DNA of 64,000 bases from an uncultured Eggerthellaceae bacterium (GTDB taxonomy: Bacteria; Actinomycetota; Coriobacteriia; Coriobacteriales; Eggerthellaceae). The stretch spans positions 1 to 64,000 of the forward strand of contig CANOIM010000002.1 in the NCBI GenBank assembly GCA_947566075.1, in the 5' to 3' direction. Of this stretch, positions 8,189 to 16,953 are shown in pieces; position 1 is the first letter of the stretch, and every line of letters begins with the position of its first letter. A model generated the notes under the pieces. The model saw only the letters and a program-made list of their open reading frames with translations. It was not told the origin of the DNA and made no database searches. The translations under genes were made by a program, and so were the position numbers.

Positions 8189-9658
8189 ATGGAAACCCGT
8201 ATGAATCAGGGTGCGGAGGAGCATTTCAACCCGTTCATGGAAGCACCTAGCATCAAGAAAACGATGACCCTCGTCGGCATCTATCTCGCCGTGATAGCAA
8301 ATCTCATGGTGTCTACGACGAACTCGGTAGTGCTGCCTGCTGCCGCCGCAGAGATCGGCGGCATGGATATCTACGGCCTTGCCCAAGGCATAAGCGGCAT
8401 CCTTGGCGTATGCGCTATGCCAGTGTTTGGCTTTATCGGTGCGCGCAATCCGGCTGCGAAACGCCTTCTTGCCGGTGGAGCCCTTGCAGTGGGAGCCGTT
8501 GTCATCCTCGTGAGAACCCTTGCGACGAATATGATGATGATCATCGCCGTGAACGTATTTTGGGGTCTGGTAAGCGCAGGCGTGTTCGCTATCGGCTTTA
8601 CCATGATCAGGGATATGTACGAGAAGAATCAGGCCGGTTTGAGATTGGGTCTCGTGGGCACGATGATGTCCATAGCGATGCTGGTGGGTCCGCTCGGTGG
8701 CGGCTTCATCGTCGATCGAGTTGGCTGGCGCTTCTTCTGCGCTATATTGCTCGTATTCTTGGTAGCTAGTTCCGCCCTCATTTTGTGTGGCGTAAAAGCA
8801 ACTAAGGAGCAAGCTGCATTTCTCGCAGTCAAAGGTGGAAGTTTCGACTTCGCTGGCACGGTGGCTATCATGGTATTCCTCGGCGGCCTCATGATCGCAC
8901 TGTCTATGGGCGGCAATTATGTGCCCTTTGGCTCAGCCTTGAATACGGCTCTGCTTATCATCTCTGTCGTGGCACTCATTGCCCTGGCGATCATCATCAA
9001 GAAGAAGGGTGATGATGCTATCGTTCCTGCTAATGCGCTGAAGGACCGCAACACGCTTGTATTCACGGGCGCGAACATGCTTCACAACTTTGGTGCCATG
9101 ACCATTTCGTTCTTCATACCCGGCTTCATCATGCGTACGCTAGCGACAGATCCGACTGTCGTCGCGTTGGGCCCCGCGCTCGCTGGTGGCATAGCATCGG
9201 CGCTCATGGCTGTGCTCGGCCTATTTCTGGGGCCGATCTTTGGCAAGATCATCGCCAAGAACAACAGCGCCAAGGGCGTCATGATCTTCGGCAATGTGTT
9301 TCGCGTGGTCATCATGGCCGCGTTCGTGTTGGTGCTTGTTCCCGGTGTGCCAGTCTGGGTCATCTACATTCTCATGTTCCTTGCCGGTATCTTCAACTCG
9401 CAACAGACAGTTACCCAATCCGCCGGCCCGCAGATCCAGCTCAAGCCGTCCTTACGCACTATTGGCAATTCAGTGATCCAGCTTGGACAGAATCTTGGCT
9501 CTGCAATCGCGATGGCAGTGTTCACGCTGTTGGTAGGCATGGATCCTGTGGGTGGTATGCGCATGTGCATGATATGCGCGTTGGTTGCCTGGATCATCTT
9601 GTTCATCATCACCTTCTTCTTGCAGAAGGTACCCGAATCTGAAGCAGAAGCGAATTAG
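8189..9658 (+). CDS. MFS transporter
   Basis: 489 aa integral membrane protein with 12-14 hydrophobic segments; length and the DMYEKNQAGLRLGLVGTM loop fit the 14-helix drug:H+ antiporter-2 type. AGGAGG lies upstream of the first ATG (8189); a second in-frame ATG is at 8201. Lying inside the VOC/SDR cluster, it probably imports the cluster's substrate or exports its product. Ends 12 bp before the second VOC gene. Confidence 0.9.
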   Translation: METRMNQGAEEHFNPFMEAPSIKKTMTLVGIYLAVIANLMVSTTNSVVLPAAAAEIGGMDIYGLAQGISGILGVCAMPVFGFIGARNPAAKRLLAGGALAVGAVVILVRTLATNMMMIIAVNVFWGLVSAGVFAIGFTMIRDMYEKNQAGLRLGLVGTMMSIAMLVGPLGGGFIVDRVGWRFFCAILLVFLVASSALILCGVKATKEQAAFLAVKGGSFDFAGTVAIMVFLGGLMIALSMGGNYVPFGSALNTALLIISVVALIALAIIIKKKGDDAIVPANALKDRNTLVFTGANMLHNFGAMTISFFIPGFIMRTLATDPTVVALGPALAGGIASALMAVLGLFLGPIFGKIIAKNNSAKGVMIFGNVFRVVIMAAFVLVLVPGVPVWVIYILMFLAGIFNSQQTVTQSAGPQIQLKPSLRTIGNSVIQLGQNLGSAIAMAVFTLLVGMDPVGGMRMCMICALVAWIILFIITFFLQKVPESEAEAN

Positions 9659-9670
9659 AGGAGATAGATC

Positions 9671-10309
9671 ATGCCAGAGCAGAAGGACTATACGGATTAT
9701 TTCAAAGGTCGCGATTGGGTGCACCAGATCGGGTTCTATGCGCCGGACTGGAAGGAGTTCATGCAGTGCCATCACGACCTATTCGGGTCGGGTCCATTCT
9801 TCTATACGACCAATAAGTTTGGGAAGCTCTTGCACTATGGCGAGGAAGTGGACTGCTCGAATCTCGAATTCCATGCGTGCTATGGCGGGTGGGGTTCTCA
9901 TTCCATCGAAGTCGTACAACCGGACCCCTTTGACGTGCCAACGATGTATACGGTTGGAAATGAGGAAGGCGTCAAAGGATTCAATCATCTTCATATGTTC
10001 GTTGATGATTTGGAAGAAGCCCTCGAAGCATGTGATTATCTGGACATCCCAGTCGTAACAGTAGGCTATTCGGATCTCGAGACCAGCCTTGCGAAAGCAC
10101 GCCAGCTCAATATGACCGATGAGCAGATCGAGCAGATCAAGGAAGGCTGCAAGCATCCAAGCTTCATGGTGGTGGATATGCGAGATGACTTTGGATGCAT
10201 GGTGCAGTTGATAACCCCGCGTGCAAAGTTCCAGCACGACATGATCATCAAAGCTGCTGAAGAATGGGACGGTGACGAGGCAACGCTATTTAGGCCGTTC
10301 GGCATATAA
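9671..10309 (+). CDS. VOC (glyoxalase/epimerase-fold) protein, second copy
   Basis: 212 aa. Same fold as the 6803 protein but diverged. The first ligand position is again Gln (VHQIGFYA), then HSIEVVQP (Glu) and FNHLHMFVDD (His), while the last Glu is replaced by Gln (CMVQLITP). An insertion of about 35 residues (around 125-160, LETSLAKARQLNMTDEQIEQ) separates the second module's strands. RBS GAGGAG precedes the ATG. Pairs with the SDR 15 bp downstream. It may be an isomerase, lyase or non-catalytic binding protein. Confidence 0.8.
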   Translation: MPEQKDYTDYFKGRDWVHQIGFYAPDWKEFMQCHHDLFGSGPFFYTTNKFGKLLHYGEEVDCSNLEFHACYGGWGSHSIEVVQPDPFDVPTMYTVGNEEGVKGFNHLHMFVDDLEEALEACDYLDIPVVTVGYSDLETSLAKARQLNMTDEQIEQIKEGCKHPSFMVVDMRDDFGCMVQLITPRAKFQHDMIIKAAEEWDGDEATLFRPFGI

Positions 10310-10324
10310 AACAGGAGGGTTGTT

Positions 10325-11155
10325 ATGGAAAAGACGGTCCAAATCGTCACTGGCGGCACTTCGGGTATGGGCTTGGCTACGGCAAGAGCAGTGTCCAAAT
10401 ATGGTCCCGTTCTCATAGGTGGTCGCAACGAGCAAAGACTCCAGGAAGCTCTGGAATCTTTGAGAGCAAGCGGCGTTGATGCGCATGGGGCGCGCCTTGA
10501 TGTCTCTGATGCTTCGTCGGTTCGTGCATTCGCGAAGACAGCACAGTCCATTGGCGCCATTGGCAATGTCATTCATGCGGCGGCTGTAGATATGGACAAT
10601 GCAGATGTCGATACCATTGTGCGCATCAACGTAGAGGGAACCATCAATATCGGGGAAACGTTTTATCCCCTGATCCAGCAGGGCTGCTCATTGGCAAACT
10701 ATTCTTCCGTAACAGGGTATTATTACCAGCCAAACTCTGAGGAGATCGTTCTTTGGAGCAATCCCACCGCAGAGGGCTTCGGAGAGGCGTTCAAGGGCGC
10801 ATTGCAGGTCGTTGATGCGCCCGATGCCCAACTGACACCCCGTATGGTGGCCTATTTCGCATCTAAGAACTTCGTGATGTTCTATACGAAGGCTAATGCG
10901 GAGCGGTTCGGGCGCAAGAACTGCCGCGTCTTCTCAGTGGCACCAGGTTCTTTCATGACGCCGATGCTCGAACTCCAGGCGGATAACTTCGATTCGATCA
11001 AGAAGACAACGGTATTCGGGCGCTTTGGAGAACCAGAGGAGATGGCGCAGCTCTTTGTCGATCTGCTCGACCCTAGGGTTTCTTATCTGACCGGATGCGA
11101 TGTGCTGATGGATGGCGGGATGTTCGCTAAACGGACAGTACCACAGTTGTCTTAA
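10325..11155 (+). CDS. Short-chain dehydrogenase/reductase, second copy
   Basis: 276 aa. Rossmann motif TGGTSGMG, VIHAAAVD in place of NNAG, Ser in YSSVTGYYY and YFASKNF supplying YxxxK. A 30-residue insertion between Ser and Tyr (about 135-170) is longer than in the first SDR and probably shapes the substrate pocket. AGGAGGG precedes the ATG. Its stop overlaps the next start (TAATG), so translation is coupled. Confidence 0.88.
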   Translation: MEKTVQIVTGGTSGMGLATARAVSKYGPVLIGGRNEQRLQEALESLRASGVDAHGARLDVSDASSVRAFAKTAQSIGAIGNVIHAAAVDMDNADVDTIVRINVEGTINIGETFYPLIQQGCSLANYSSVTGYYYQPNSEEIVLWSNPTAEGFGEAFKGALQVVDAPDAQLTPRMVAYFASKNFVMFYTKANAERFGRKNCRVFSVAPGSFMTPMLELQADNFDSIKKTTVFGRFGEPEEMAQLFVDLLDPRVSYLTGCDVLMDGGMFAKRTVPQLS

Positions 11156-11487
11156 TGAGGTTGCTATACATGACAGGCGATCATCATTACGCTGCAAGCC
11201 GATCGGGGTCATGCAAAGCGCTCCCGATCGGCTCGATCGATTGGGAATCCCAGACCATCGTCGCGGAAGATGGGATGGTTCTTCGCCCTTATGGAGCCGA
11301 TGGGACATGGGTACCCGAAGACGCTTTGAAAGAGGGTGTGGTTCGCTATCTAGGCAGCGCAACCCATGGCGGCCATATCGAACTGAAAGCGCTTTATATA
11401 CTGCACCAAGGGGAATGGGAGAACCTTATCACAGGCGCTCGGACACCTTTGAAAGAGACCATGCCTCTCTATAAGCGAAAGGACTGA
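11155..11487 (+). CDS. Uncharacterised 110-aa protein of the VOC/SDR cluster
   Basis: Not recognised. Soluble, no signal or membrane segment. Several His near the N-terminus (GDHHYAAS) and middle (THGGHIELKALY), and a hydrophobic-acidic C-terminal half. Its ATG overlaps the SDR stop by one base and its stop overlaps the FKBP start by one base, so it is a tightly coupled operon member. A beta-rich fold is possible; no function is assigned. Confidence 0.7.
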   Translation: MRLLYMTGDHHYAASRSGSCKALPIGSIDWESQTIVAEDGMVLRPYGADGTWVPEDALKEGVVRYLGSATHGGHIELKALYILHQGEWENLITGARTPLKETMPLYKRKD

Positions 11488-12002
11488 TGATGATCAGTGT
11501 TGGATCCAAGGTAAGCGTCATATATGAAGGGCGTTTCGAGGATGGGACGGTGTTCGACAGCTCGCAGGTCCATGGCGGAAGCCCGTTGGAGTTCGTCGTG
11601 GGGGCAGGAACGGTTTTGCCGGGGTTGGAACGCGCTGTCGTCTCCATGGACCTCCATCAGAGGCAGACCGTAGCCATCGGACCTCAGGACGCCTATGGCG
11701 TCTACGAGGAGGCCCTCGTCCAACGCGTTCCCGCCGCAGGGTTCCCCGATATCGAGAAGCTGCCCGTCGGCAGCTACATTATGCTGGACATCGATGGCGA
11801 GCGGAAGCGGGCAAAGGTGGCCGATGTCAACGAGGACGCCGTCCTTCTCGACTTCAACCACGAGTTCGCCGGGAAGACCCTCGTGTTCGATCTTGAGGTG
11901 GTTGCGATGTCGTCGCGCACGGGAAGCCTTGTGGAGGACGAGCAGCATGCAGCCGACTGCCCGTGCGGCTGCCATCGGCTCCAAGAGCAACTCGTGGGTT
12001 GA
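11487..12002 (+). CDS. FKBP-type peptidyl-prolyl isomerase, SlyD-like
   Basis: 171 aa. FKBP core begins VSVIYEGRFEDGTVFDSS and includes FVVGAGTVLPGLERAV, interrupted by an insert-in-flap chaperone domain (about 70-130) as in SlyD. The C-terminus carries a short Cys/His metal-binding tail (HAADCPCGCH). Cytosolic foldase that may help metal insertion. One-base overlap with the upstream gene; last gene of the cluster. An ATG at 11490 is an alternative start. Confidence 0.9.
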   Translation: MMISVGSKVSVIYEGRFEDGTVFDSSQVHGGSPLEFVVGAGTVLPGLERAVVSMDLHQRQTVAIGPQDAYGVYEEALVQRVPAAGFPDIEKLPVGSYIMLDIDGERKRAKVADVNEDAVLLDFNHEFAGKTLVFDLEVVAMSSRTGSLVEDEQHAADCPCGCHRLQEQLVG

Positions 12003-12144
12003 GAGACGATGCTGCTCGTTTCCATAGCTTTCAAAAGACTGCTGAGCATCAGGATGTGCTGGGCTGTCATCGATCGGGAAGAGCTGCTCCCCTAGTGCAC
12101 AGGCCAGAGTATCTGAGAAGCAGTGTCGGGTCATAGGGTTCCTC

Positions 12145-12173
12145 TTGCGAATGGGCCGAGGCAATGGTATCCT
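12145..12173 (+). promoter_or_regulatory. Probable promoter for rpsB-tsf
   Basis: TTGCGA (12145-12150), 17-bp spacer, TATCCT (12168-12173). It is followed by an rpsB leader of about 120 nt with a small hairpin (CGCCT...AGGCG near 12228-12244). The 12003-12144 stretch before it shows no gene. Confidence 0.55.
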
Positions 12174-12302
12174 CTTGCAGTTTCTTTCAATACGCATGCT
12201 CAAGCGACCTGACCTCGCGAGTGGCTTCGCCTTCAGATGAGGCGCGGCTGCGGGGGTAGGGGATGACCTTGGGCAGAGGACCAACGAATGGAGAGTAGCA
12301 AC

Positions 12303-13157
12303 ATGGCAGCACCGGTAAAGGTAAGCATCAGCTCGCTTCTGGAAGCGGGGGCCCACTTCGGTCATCAGACGCGTCGTTGGAACCCGAAGATGAAGCCCTA
12401 CATCTTCGGCAGCCGCGGGGATATCTACATCCTTGACCTGAAGCAGACGCTGGTTGACATGGACAAGGCCTACAGCTTCGTGTCTGAGCTGGCGCGCAAG
12501 GGCGGCACCGTCCTGTTCGTGGGCACCAAGAAGCAGGCCCAGGAGGCCGTGGCAGACGCTGCGAACCGCTGCGGCATGCCCTATGTGAACAACCGTTGGT
12601 TGGGCGGCATGCTCACCAACTTCGTCACCATCCGCCAGCGCGTCATCTACATGGAGGATCTGGAGGCCCAAGAGGCTGACGGGCGCATGGCCATGCTCCC
12701 GAAGAAGGAGCAGATCCTGAAGCGCAAGGAGCTGGCGAAGCTCCAGGCCAACCTGAACGGCATCCGCAACATGACCCGCGTTCCTGATGCGGTGTTCATC
12801 ATAGACACCTGCCGAGAGGAGATCGCCGTCCATGAGGCGCGCAGGCTGAACGTGCCCATCGTCGGCACCCTTGATACCAACTGTGACCCGGATGACGTTG
12901 ATTACGGCATCCCGGCCAATGATGATGCCATCCGCAGCGTCTCTTTGCTCTGTGACTTCATCGCTGATGCGGTGATCGCAGGCACGGGCGCTGAGGTGAC
13001 TGAGGCTGAGATGGCCCAGCAGGCTCCGGCTGAAGCCGCCCCTGAGGCTGAGGTCCAGGTGTCTGACACCGAAACGGCCGCCCAGGTCCAGGCAACGGAT
13101 GCAACCGTCCAGGCTGAGGTGGCTGAGGCCGCTGAAGCTGCTGAGGCTGCCGAATAG
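12303..13157 (+). CDS. rpsB: 30S ribosomal protein S2
   Basis: 284 aa. Starts MAAPVKVSISSLLEAGAHFGHQ, the S2 signature, with NKRWLGG-type NNRWLGGMLTN and a terminal SVSLLCDFIADAV. Residues from about 233 on are an added acidic, Ala/Glu-rich tail (AEAAEAAEAAE at the end) not present in typical S2. The ATG at 12303 is chosen because GGAGAG lies 6 nt upstream and the protein then begins where the family does. tsf follows, the usual pair. Confidence 0.97.
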   Translation: MAAPVKVSISSLLEAGAHFGHQTRRWNPKMKPYIFGSRGDIYILDLKQTLVDMDKAYSFVSELARKGGTVLFVGTKKQAQEAVADAANRCGMPYVNNRWLGGMLTNFVTIRQRVIYMEDLEAQEADGRMAMLPKKEQILKRKELAKLQANLNGIRNMTRVPDAVFIIDTCREEIAVHEARRLNVPIVGTLDTNCDPDDVDYGIPANDDAIRSVSLLCDFIADAVIAGTGAEVTEAEMAQQAPAEAAPEAEVQVSDTETAAQVQATDATVQAEVAEAAEAAEAAE

Positions 13158-13233
13158 GCTGCTTCAGCTCAGGGATGGATGCCCATCCCTATTCGAACGA
13201 TGACCTTTCTACCCCTTGAGGAGGGATGAAGCT

Positions 13234-14094
13234 ATGGCAGAGATCACCGCTTCTATGGTGAAAGAGCTGCGCGAGATGACGGGCGCAGGCATGATGGAAT
13301 GCAAGAAGGCCCTGGCAGAGGCTGCTGGGGATATGGAGGCTGCGGTGGACGTGCTGCGCACCCGTGGCTTGGCGGCAGTGGCGAAGAAGGCAGGGCGTGC
13401 CACCAATGAGGGCACCGTCATGGCTCTGGTCAACGACGCCTGCACCAAGGGCGCCGTGATAGAGCTCAACTGCGAGACTGACTTCGTGGGCATGAACGAG
13501 AAGTTCAAGGCCTATGCCACCCGCATCGCCACGGCGGCCATGGAGAACGCCCCGGTAGACGCTGAGGGCCTCAAGAGCTGCACCATCGAGGGCGAGACCG
13601 TGGAGGAGATCCTGACGGATTGCATCCATGTGATGGGCGAGAACTGCCAGCTCTCCCGCGTGGCTGAGATGGAGGCTCCGGCGGTGGCCAGCTACATCCA
13701 CGGCGGCGGCAAGATCGGCGTGCTGGTGAGCTTTGACGTTGAGGGCATAGACCCGGCCTCTGAGGCCTTCCAGAAATGCGCTCGCGATGTTGCCATGCAG
13801 GTGGCGGCGGTGAACCCTGTCTCTGCCACCCGGGAATCCGTGCCCGCTGACGTGGCAGCCCATGAGCTTGAGATCTACAAGGCCCAGGCTGCTGAATCCG
13901 GCAAGCCGGAGAACATCCAGCAGAAGATCGCCGAGGGCCGCATGGAGAAGTTCTACAAGGAGAGCTGCCTGGCTGAGCAGGATTTCGTGAAGGATCCGGA
14001 CGTCACCGTGCGTCAGTACGTGGACGGGTGCGCCAAGGAGATGGGCGGCACCATCCAGATCAGCGGGTTCCTCCGCTTCGCTCTGGGCGAGTAG
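13234..14094 (+). CDS. tsf: Elongation factor Ts
   Basis: 286 aa. N-terminal UBA-like domain with the EF-Ts signature LREMTGAGMMECKKAL, then the core with IELNCETDFVGMNE that displaces Mg-GDP from EF-Tu. ATG at 13234 follows GAGGAGGG. Ends with the usual AKEMGG(T)I-type region (CAKEMGGTIQISGFLRF). Downstream is a strong terminator at 14117-14160. Confidence 0.97.
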   Translation: MAEITASMVKELREMTGAGMMECKKALAEAAGDMEAAVDVLRTRGLAAVAKKAGRATNEGTVMALVNDACTKGAVIELNCETDFVGMNEKFKAYATRIATAAMENAPVDAEGLKSCTIEGETVEEILTDCIHVMGENCQLSRVAEMEAPAVASYIHGGGKIGVLVSFDVEGIDPASEAFQKCARDVAMQVAAVNPVSATRESVPADVAAHELEIYKAQAAESGKPENIQQKIAEGRMEKFYKESCLAEQDFVKDPDVTVRQYVDGCAKEMGGTIQISGFLRFALGE

Positions 14095-14116
14095 CCATTC
14101 TCATAACCATGAAGGC

Positions 14117-14160
14117 AACGAGGCCATGCTCCAAGCAGCGTGGCCTCGTTCGCTTTCCTT
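14117..14160 (+). terminator. Rho-independent terminator after tsf
   Basis: Stem of 10 perfect pairs (AACGAGGCCA with TGGCCTCGTT), extended by four more including one G-T, loop of 6 nt, followed by a pyrimidine tail CGCTTTCCTT. Confidence 0.8.
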
Positions 14161-14193
14161 GAGGCCGTGAACGGATCACTGTAAGGACTTCCT

Positions 14194-15468
14194 ATGGGCA
14201 AAGAGTCGATCATCGTCAGAGGCAACGGAACGCTCTCGGGTGAGGTCAAGATCTCAGGAGCCAAGAACTCAGCGTTGAAGCTCATGGCTGCTGCCATCCT
14301 GGGCCAGGGCCAGAGCGTGATCAACAACGTGCCGGATATCTCTGACATTACCATCATGTCAGAGGTCCTGCGGCGGTTGGGGGCGCAAGTCTCCCGCCAA
14401 GACCATAGCCTGTGCATTGACACGGCCTCCGTTGATTCCTTCAGCACCCCCTATGAGCTGGTCTCAAAGATGCGGGCGAGCATCTCTGTGCTGGGGCCGC
14501 TGATCGGCCGGTTCGGCAAGGCCCGCGTGGCCATGCCCGGCGGGTGTCAGATAGGGGCGCGCAAGATAGACATGCATCTGGTGGGCCTGGAATCCTTGGG
14601 GGTGGAATTCAGCGTTGACCATGGCACTCTCATCGCCGCCACTCCTGACGGCCTTCACGGGGCCCAGGTCATGCTGGAGTTCCCCAGCGTGGGCGCCACA
14701 GAGAACATGCTCATGGCAGCGGTGGTGGCCGAAGGGACCACGGTCATAGAGAACGCTGCCCGCGAACCAGAGATCGTCGACCTTTGCACTATGCTCAACG
14801 AGATGGGGGCGCGCATCACCGGTGGTGGGTCCATGATCATCGAAGTGGAGGGGGTCCCACTGGAGGCCTTCCACCCCTGCGTCCATGCCACTATTGGGGA
14901 CCGTATCGAGGCAGGCACCTTCCTGGCGGGAGGTGCGCTCACCGGGGGCCCTGTCACCGTCCAGGGGATAGACCCGGAATACCTGCGCATGGCCATCCTG
15001 AAGCTCAAGGCCATGGGCTGTGAGGTCAACTGTGGTGAGGACTACATCACGGTAAAGCGGGATGACCCCATCGAGGCAACGGATATCCAGACGTTGCCCC
15101 ATCCCGGGTTCCCCACGGATCTCCAAGCCCAGTTCATGCTCTTGGATGCTCTGGCAGAGGGCACCTCGGTCATCACCGAGAACGTCTTCGAGAACCGCTT
15201 CATGTTCGCCTCCGAGCTCATGCGCATGGGGGCTGATATCACCCAAGAGGACCATCACGCCATCATCCATGGGGTGGATCACCTTCAAGGGGCCCCCGTC
15301 TCTTCCACTGACCTGCGTGCCGGAGCGGCTCTGGTGCTAGCGGGGATCGTGGCCGAAGGATACACGACGGTCTACGAGATAGAGCACATAGACCGTGGCT
15401 ATGAGGACTATGTGGGCAAGCTGAAGTCCCTGGGCGCCGATGTCGTGCGCACCGAAGAACAAGGCTAG
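14194..15468 (+). CDS. murA: UDP-N-acetylglucosamine 1-carboxyvinyltransferase
   Basis: 424 aa. First committed step of peptidoglycan synthesis: transfers enolpyruvate from PEP to UDP-GlcNAc. Catalytic Cys118 in PGGCQIGARKIDMHL (fosfomycin target) and Lys24 in SGAKNSALK. Full-length EPSP-synthase fold. SD AAGGAC before the ATG. The LCP gene follows after 9 bp. Confidence 0.97.
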   Translation: MGKESIIVRGNGTLSGEVKISGAKNSALKLMAAAILGQGQSVINNVPDISDITIMSEVLRRLGAQVSRQDHSLCIDTASVDSFSTPYELVSKMRASISVLGPLIGRFGKARVAMPGGCQIGARKIDMHLVGLESLGVEFSVDHGTLIAATPDGLHGAQVMLEFPSVGATENMLMAAVVAEGTTVIENAAREPEIVDLCTMLNEMGARITGGGSMIIEVEGVPLEAFHPCVHATIGDRIEAGTFLAGGALTGGPVTVQGIDPEYLRMAILKLKAMGCEVNCGEDYITVKRDDPIEATDIQTLPHPGFPTDLQAQFMLLDALAEGTSVITENVFENRFMFASELMRMGADITQEDHHAIIHGVDHLQGAPVSSTDLRAGAALVLAGIVAEGYTTVYEIEHIDRGYEDYVGKLKSLGADVVRTEEQG

Positions 15469-15477
15469 GTTAGCTTC

Positions 15478-16905
15478 GTGCCCACCCGTCGGACCAGACC
15501 GCGCCATGTATCCTCCGGGGCCCCTGCGGCCCGGCCCCTGACCTATAACCCCCGGCAACGGACCCGTAGGCCTGAACGGGTCATCTCCAATGTGGAGCAC
15601 CCGGCTTCCGGCCGGTCGCTCCCCCGGCGCGGCGGCGCTGCCCACTCAGCCCTGGTGGATGCCAAGCGCAAGCGCTCTCGGCGCCGTGGGTTGCTCATCG
15701 TGGTCATCTTGATCATCGTGGTGGCGCTGGCAGCCGCGGGCGTGTCCGCTTTCACCTTCTTCCGCTCCACGGATTCCAACCTGGCCCTAGACCCGTCCAA
15801 CGCCCAGGAAGCCCTGGTGGCCCAGAAGGCCGATGAGCCCTATTTCGTGCTGATGGCAGCTGATCTTGCACTGCCCGGTTACGCGAAGCAACAACCCAAT
15901 GCCCAGGGGTATCAGCTGGTGCGCATCGATGAGGCCGCCCGCATGGTGACCTTGATCACCATCCCGTCCAAGCTCAATGTGCGTACCTCCGACGGTGAGA
16001 CGCGGCCGTTGGACGAGGCGAAGGAGGTGGGGGGTGATGCCGAGCTCATCCGCGTGGCATCAGAGCTCATCGGTGAGGGCATAGCCCATTTCGTCACCAC
16101 AGACAGCGCGGGGATCAGCGGCATGGCAGATGCACTGGGAGGCGTGCCAGTGGAGCTCATCTCTCAGATCGATGACCCAACTACGGGCTATGAGGTGGTG
16201 GAAGCGGGGACCAACCGCTTGAGCGGCTCTCAGTCCTTGACCTTCCTGCGAGCGTCGAACGTGGCCGGAGGCGTTGACGACATGTTCCAGGACCGCATGA
16301 CCTATACCTTGAATCTGGCTGAGGAAGCGGCTAGCTCCCAGGGCCTCTCCTTCGCCAATGCAGTGGGAGAGGCAAGCCGTTTCATCTATACGGACTGGAC
16401 GGCCAGCGATCTGCTGGCGTTGGGCGGCGCTCTTTTCCCCTTCGAGGAGCTGACCATCTATACCTGCATCCTCCCTTATGCGGAGTCCAATGCTGCGGGG
16501 ATGGGGAACACCCTCTACGAGCGCCGCTCCAAGAGCTGGGAGCAGATGCTCGCCCGCATCAAAGCCGGTGAGGACCCCAATGACATCGAAACGGAATCCG
16601 CCAGCGTGGATGCCAACGGCGTCACTGTGGAGGTGCGCAACGGCACGAACACCGCGGGGGCAGCGGCGAAGCTGGGGGAGCTGCTCACCCAGGATGGCTA
16701 TGAGGTCATCGGCGTGGGCAACACCGATGACAACACCATCTATCCGGAGACGCTGGTCATCTACACGAAGAGCGAATACGAGGGAGAGGCGAAGGCGGTC
16801 TTAGGGGACATGGGCAGCGGCCGATTGGTGAATGGAGGAGATTTCTACTCCTCTGATGCCCATGTGATCGCCATCATCGGCCTTGACTGGATGCCTGTGG
16901 ACTGA
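15478..16905 (+). CDS. LytR-CpsA-Psr (LCP) family protein with LytR_C domain
   Basis: 475 aa. N-terminal basic cytoplasmic segment of about 70 residues, one TM helix (about 72-95, GLLIVVILIIVVALAAAGVS), an LCP domain (about 115-330) and a C-terminal LytR_C domain (about 380-475, VEVRNGTNTAGAAAKLGELL). LCP enzymes attach glycopolymers to peptidoglycan. Several active-site signatures look degenerate: the usual IPRD reads IPSK, the YAR-R motif reads FLRAS, and the RQ pair is RM. It may therefore have a regulatory role or altered chemistry. GTG start at 15478, weak SD. Confidence 0.8.
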   Translation: MPTRRTRPRHVSSGAPAARPLTYNPRQRTRRPERVISNVEHPASGRSLPRRGGAAHSALVDAKRKRSRRRGLLIVVILIIVVALAAAGVSAFTFFRSTDSNLALDPSNAQEALVAQKADEPYFVLMAADLALPGYAKQQPNAQGYQLVRIDEAARMVTLITIPSKLNVRTSDGETRPLDEAKEVGGDAELIRVASELIGEGIAHFVTTDSAGISGMADALGGVPVELISQIDDPTTGYEVVEAGTNRLSGSQSLTFLRASNVAGGVDDMFQDRMTYTLNLAEEAASSQGLSFANAVGEASRFIYTDWTASDLLALGGALFPFEELTIYTCILPYAESNAAGMGNTLYERRSKSWEQMLARIKAGEDPNDIETESASVDANGVTVEVRNGTNTAGAAAKLGELLTQDGYEVIGVGNTDDNTIYPETLVIYTKSEYEGEAKAVLGDMGSGRLVNGGDFYSSDAHVIAIIGLDWMPVD

Positions 16906-16910
16906 GGCCT

Positions 16911-16920
16911 GTGATATCAT
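16911..16920 (+). promoter_or_regulatory. Possible extended -10 promoter of the NifU-like gene
   Basis: TG-A-TATCAT (16912-16920) forms an extended -10 element 34 bp upstream of the ATG at 16954. No good -35 was found. Confidence 0.3.
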
Positions 16921-16953
16921 CTTCGCGAACAATGCTGATATCAAGGAGGCGTC

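Noticed and set aside
12003..12302. Searched the 300-bp gap before rpsB for a gene
   Set aside because: Only a promoter and leader could be supported.
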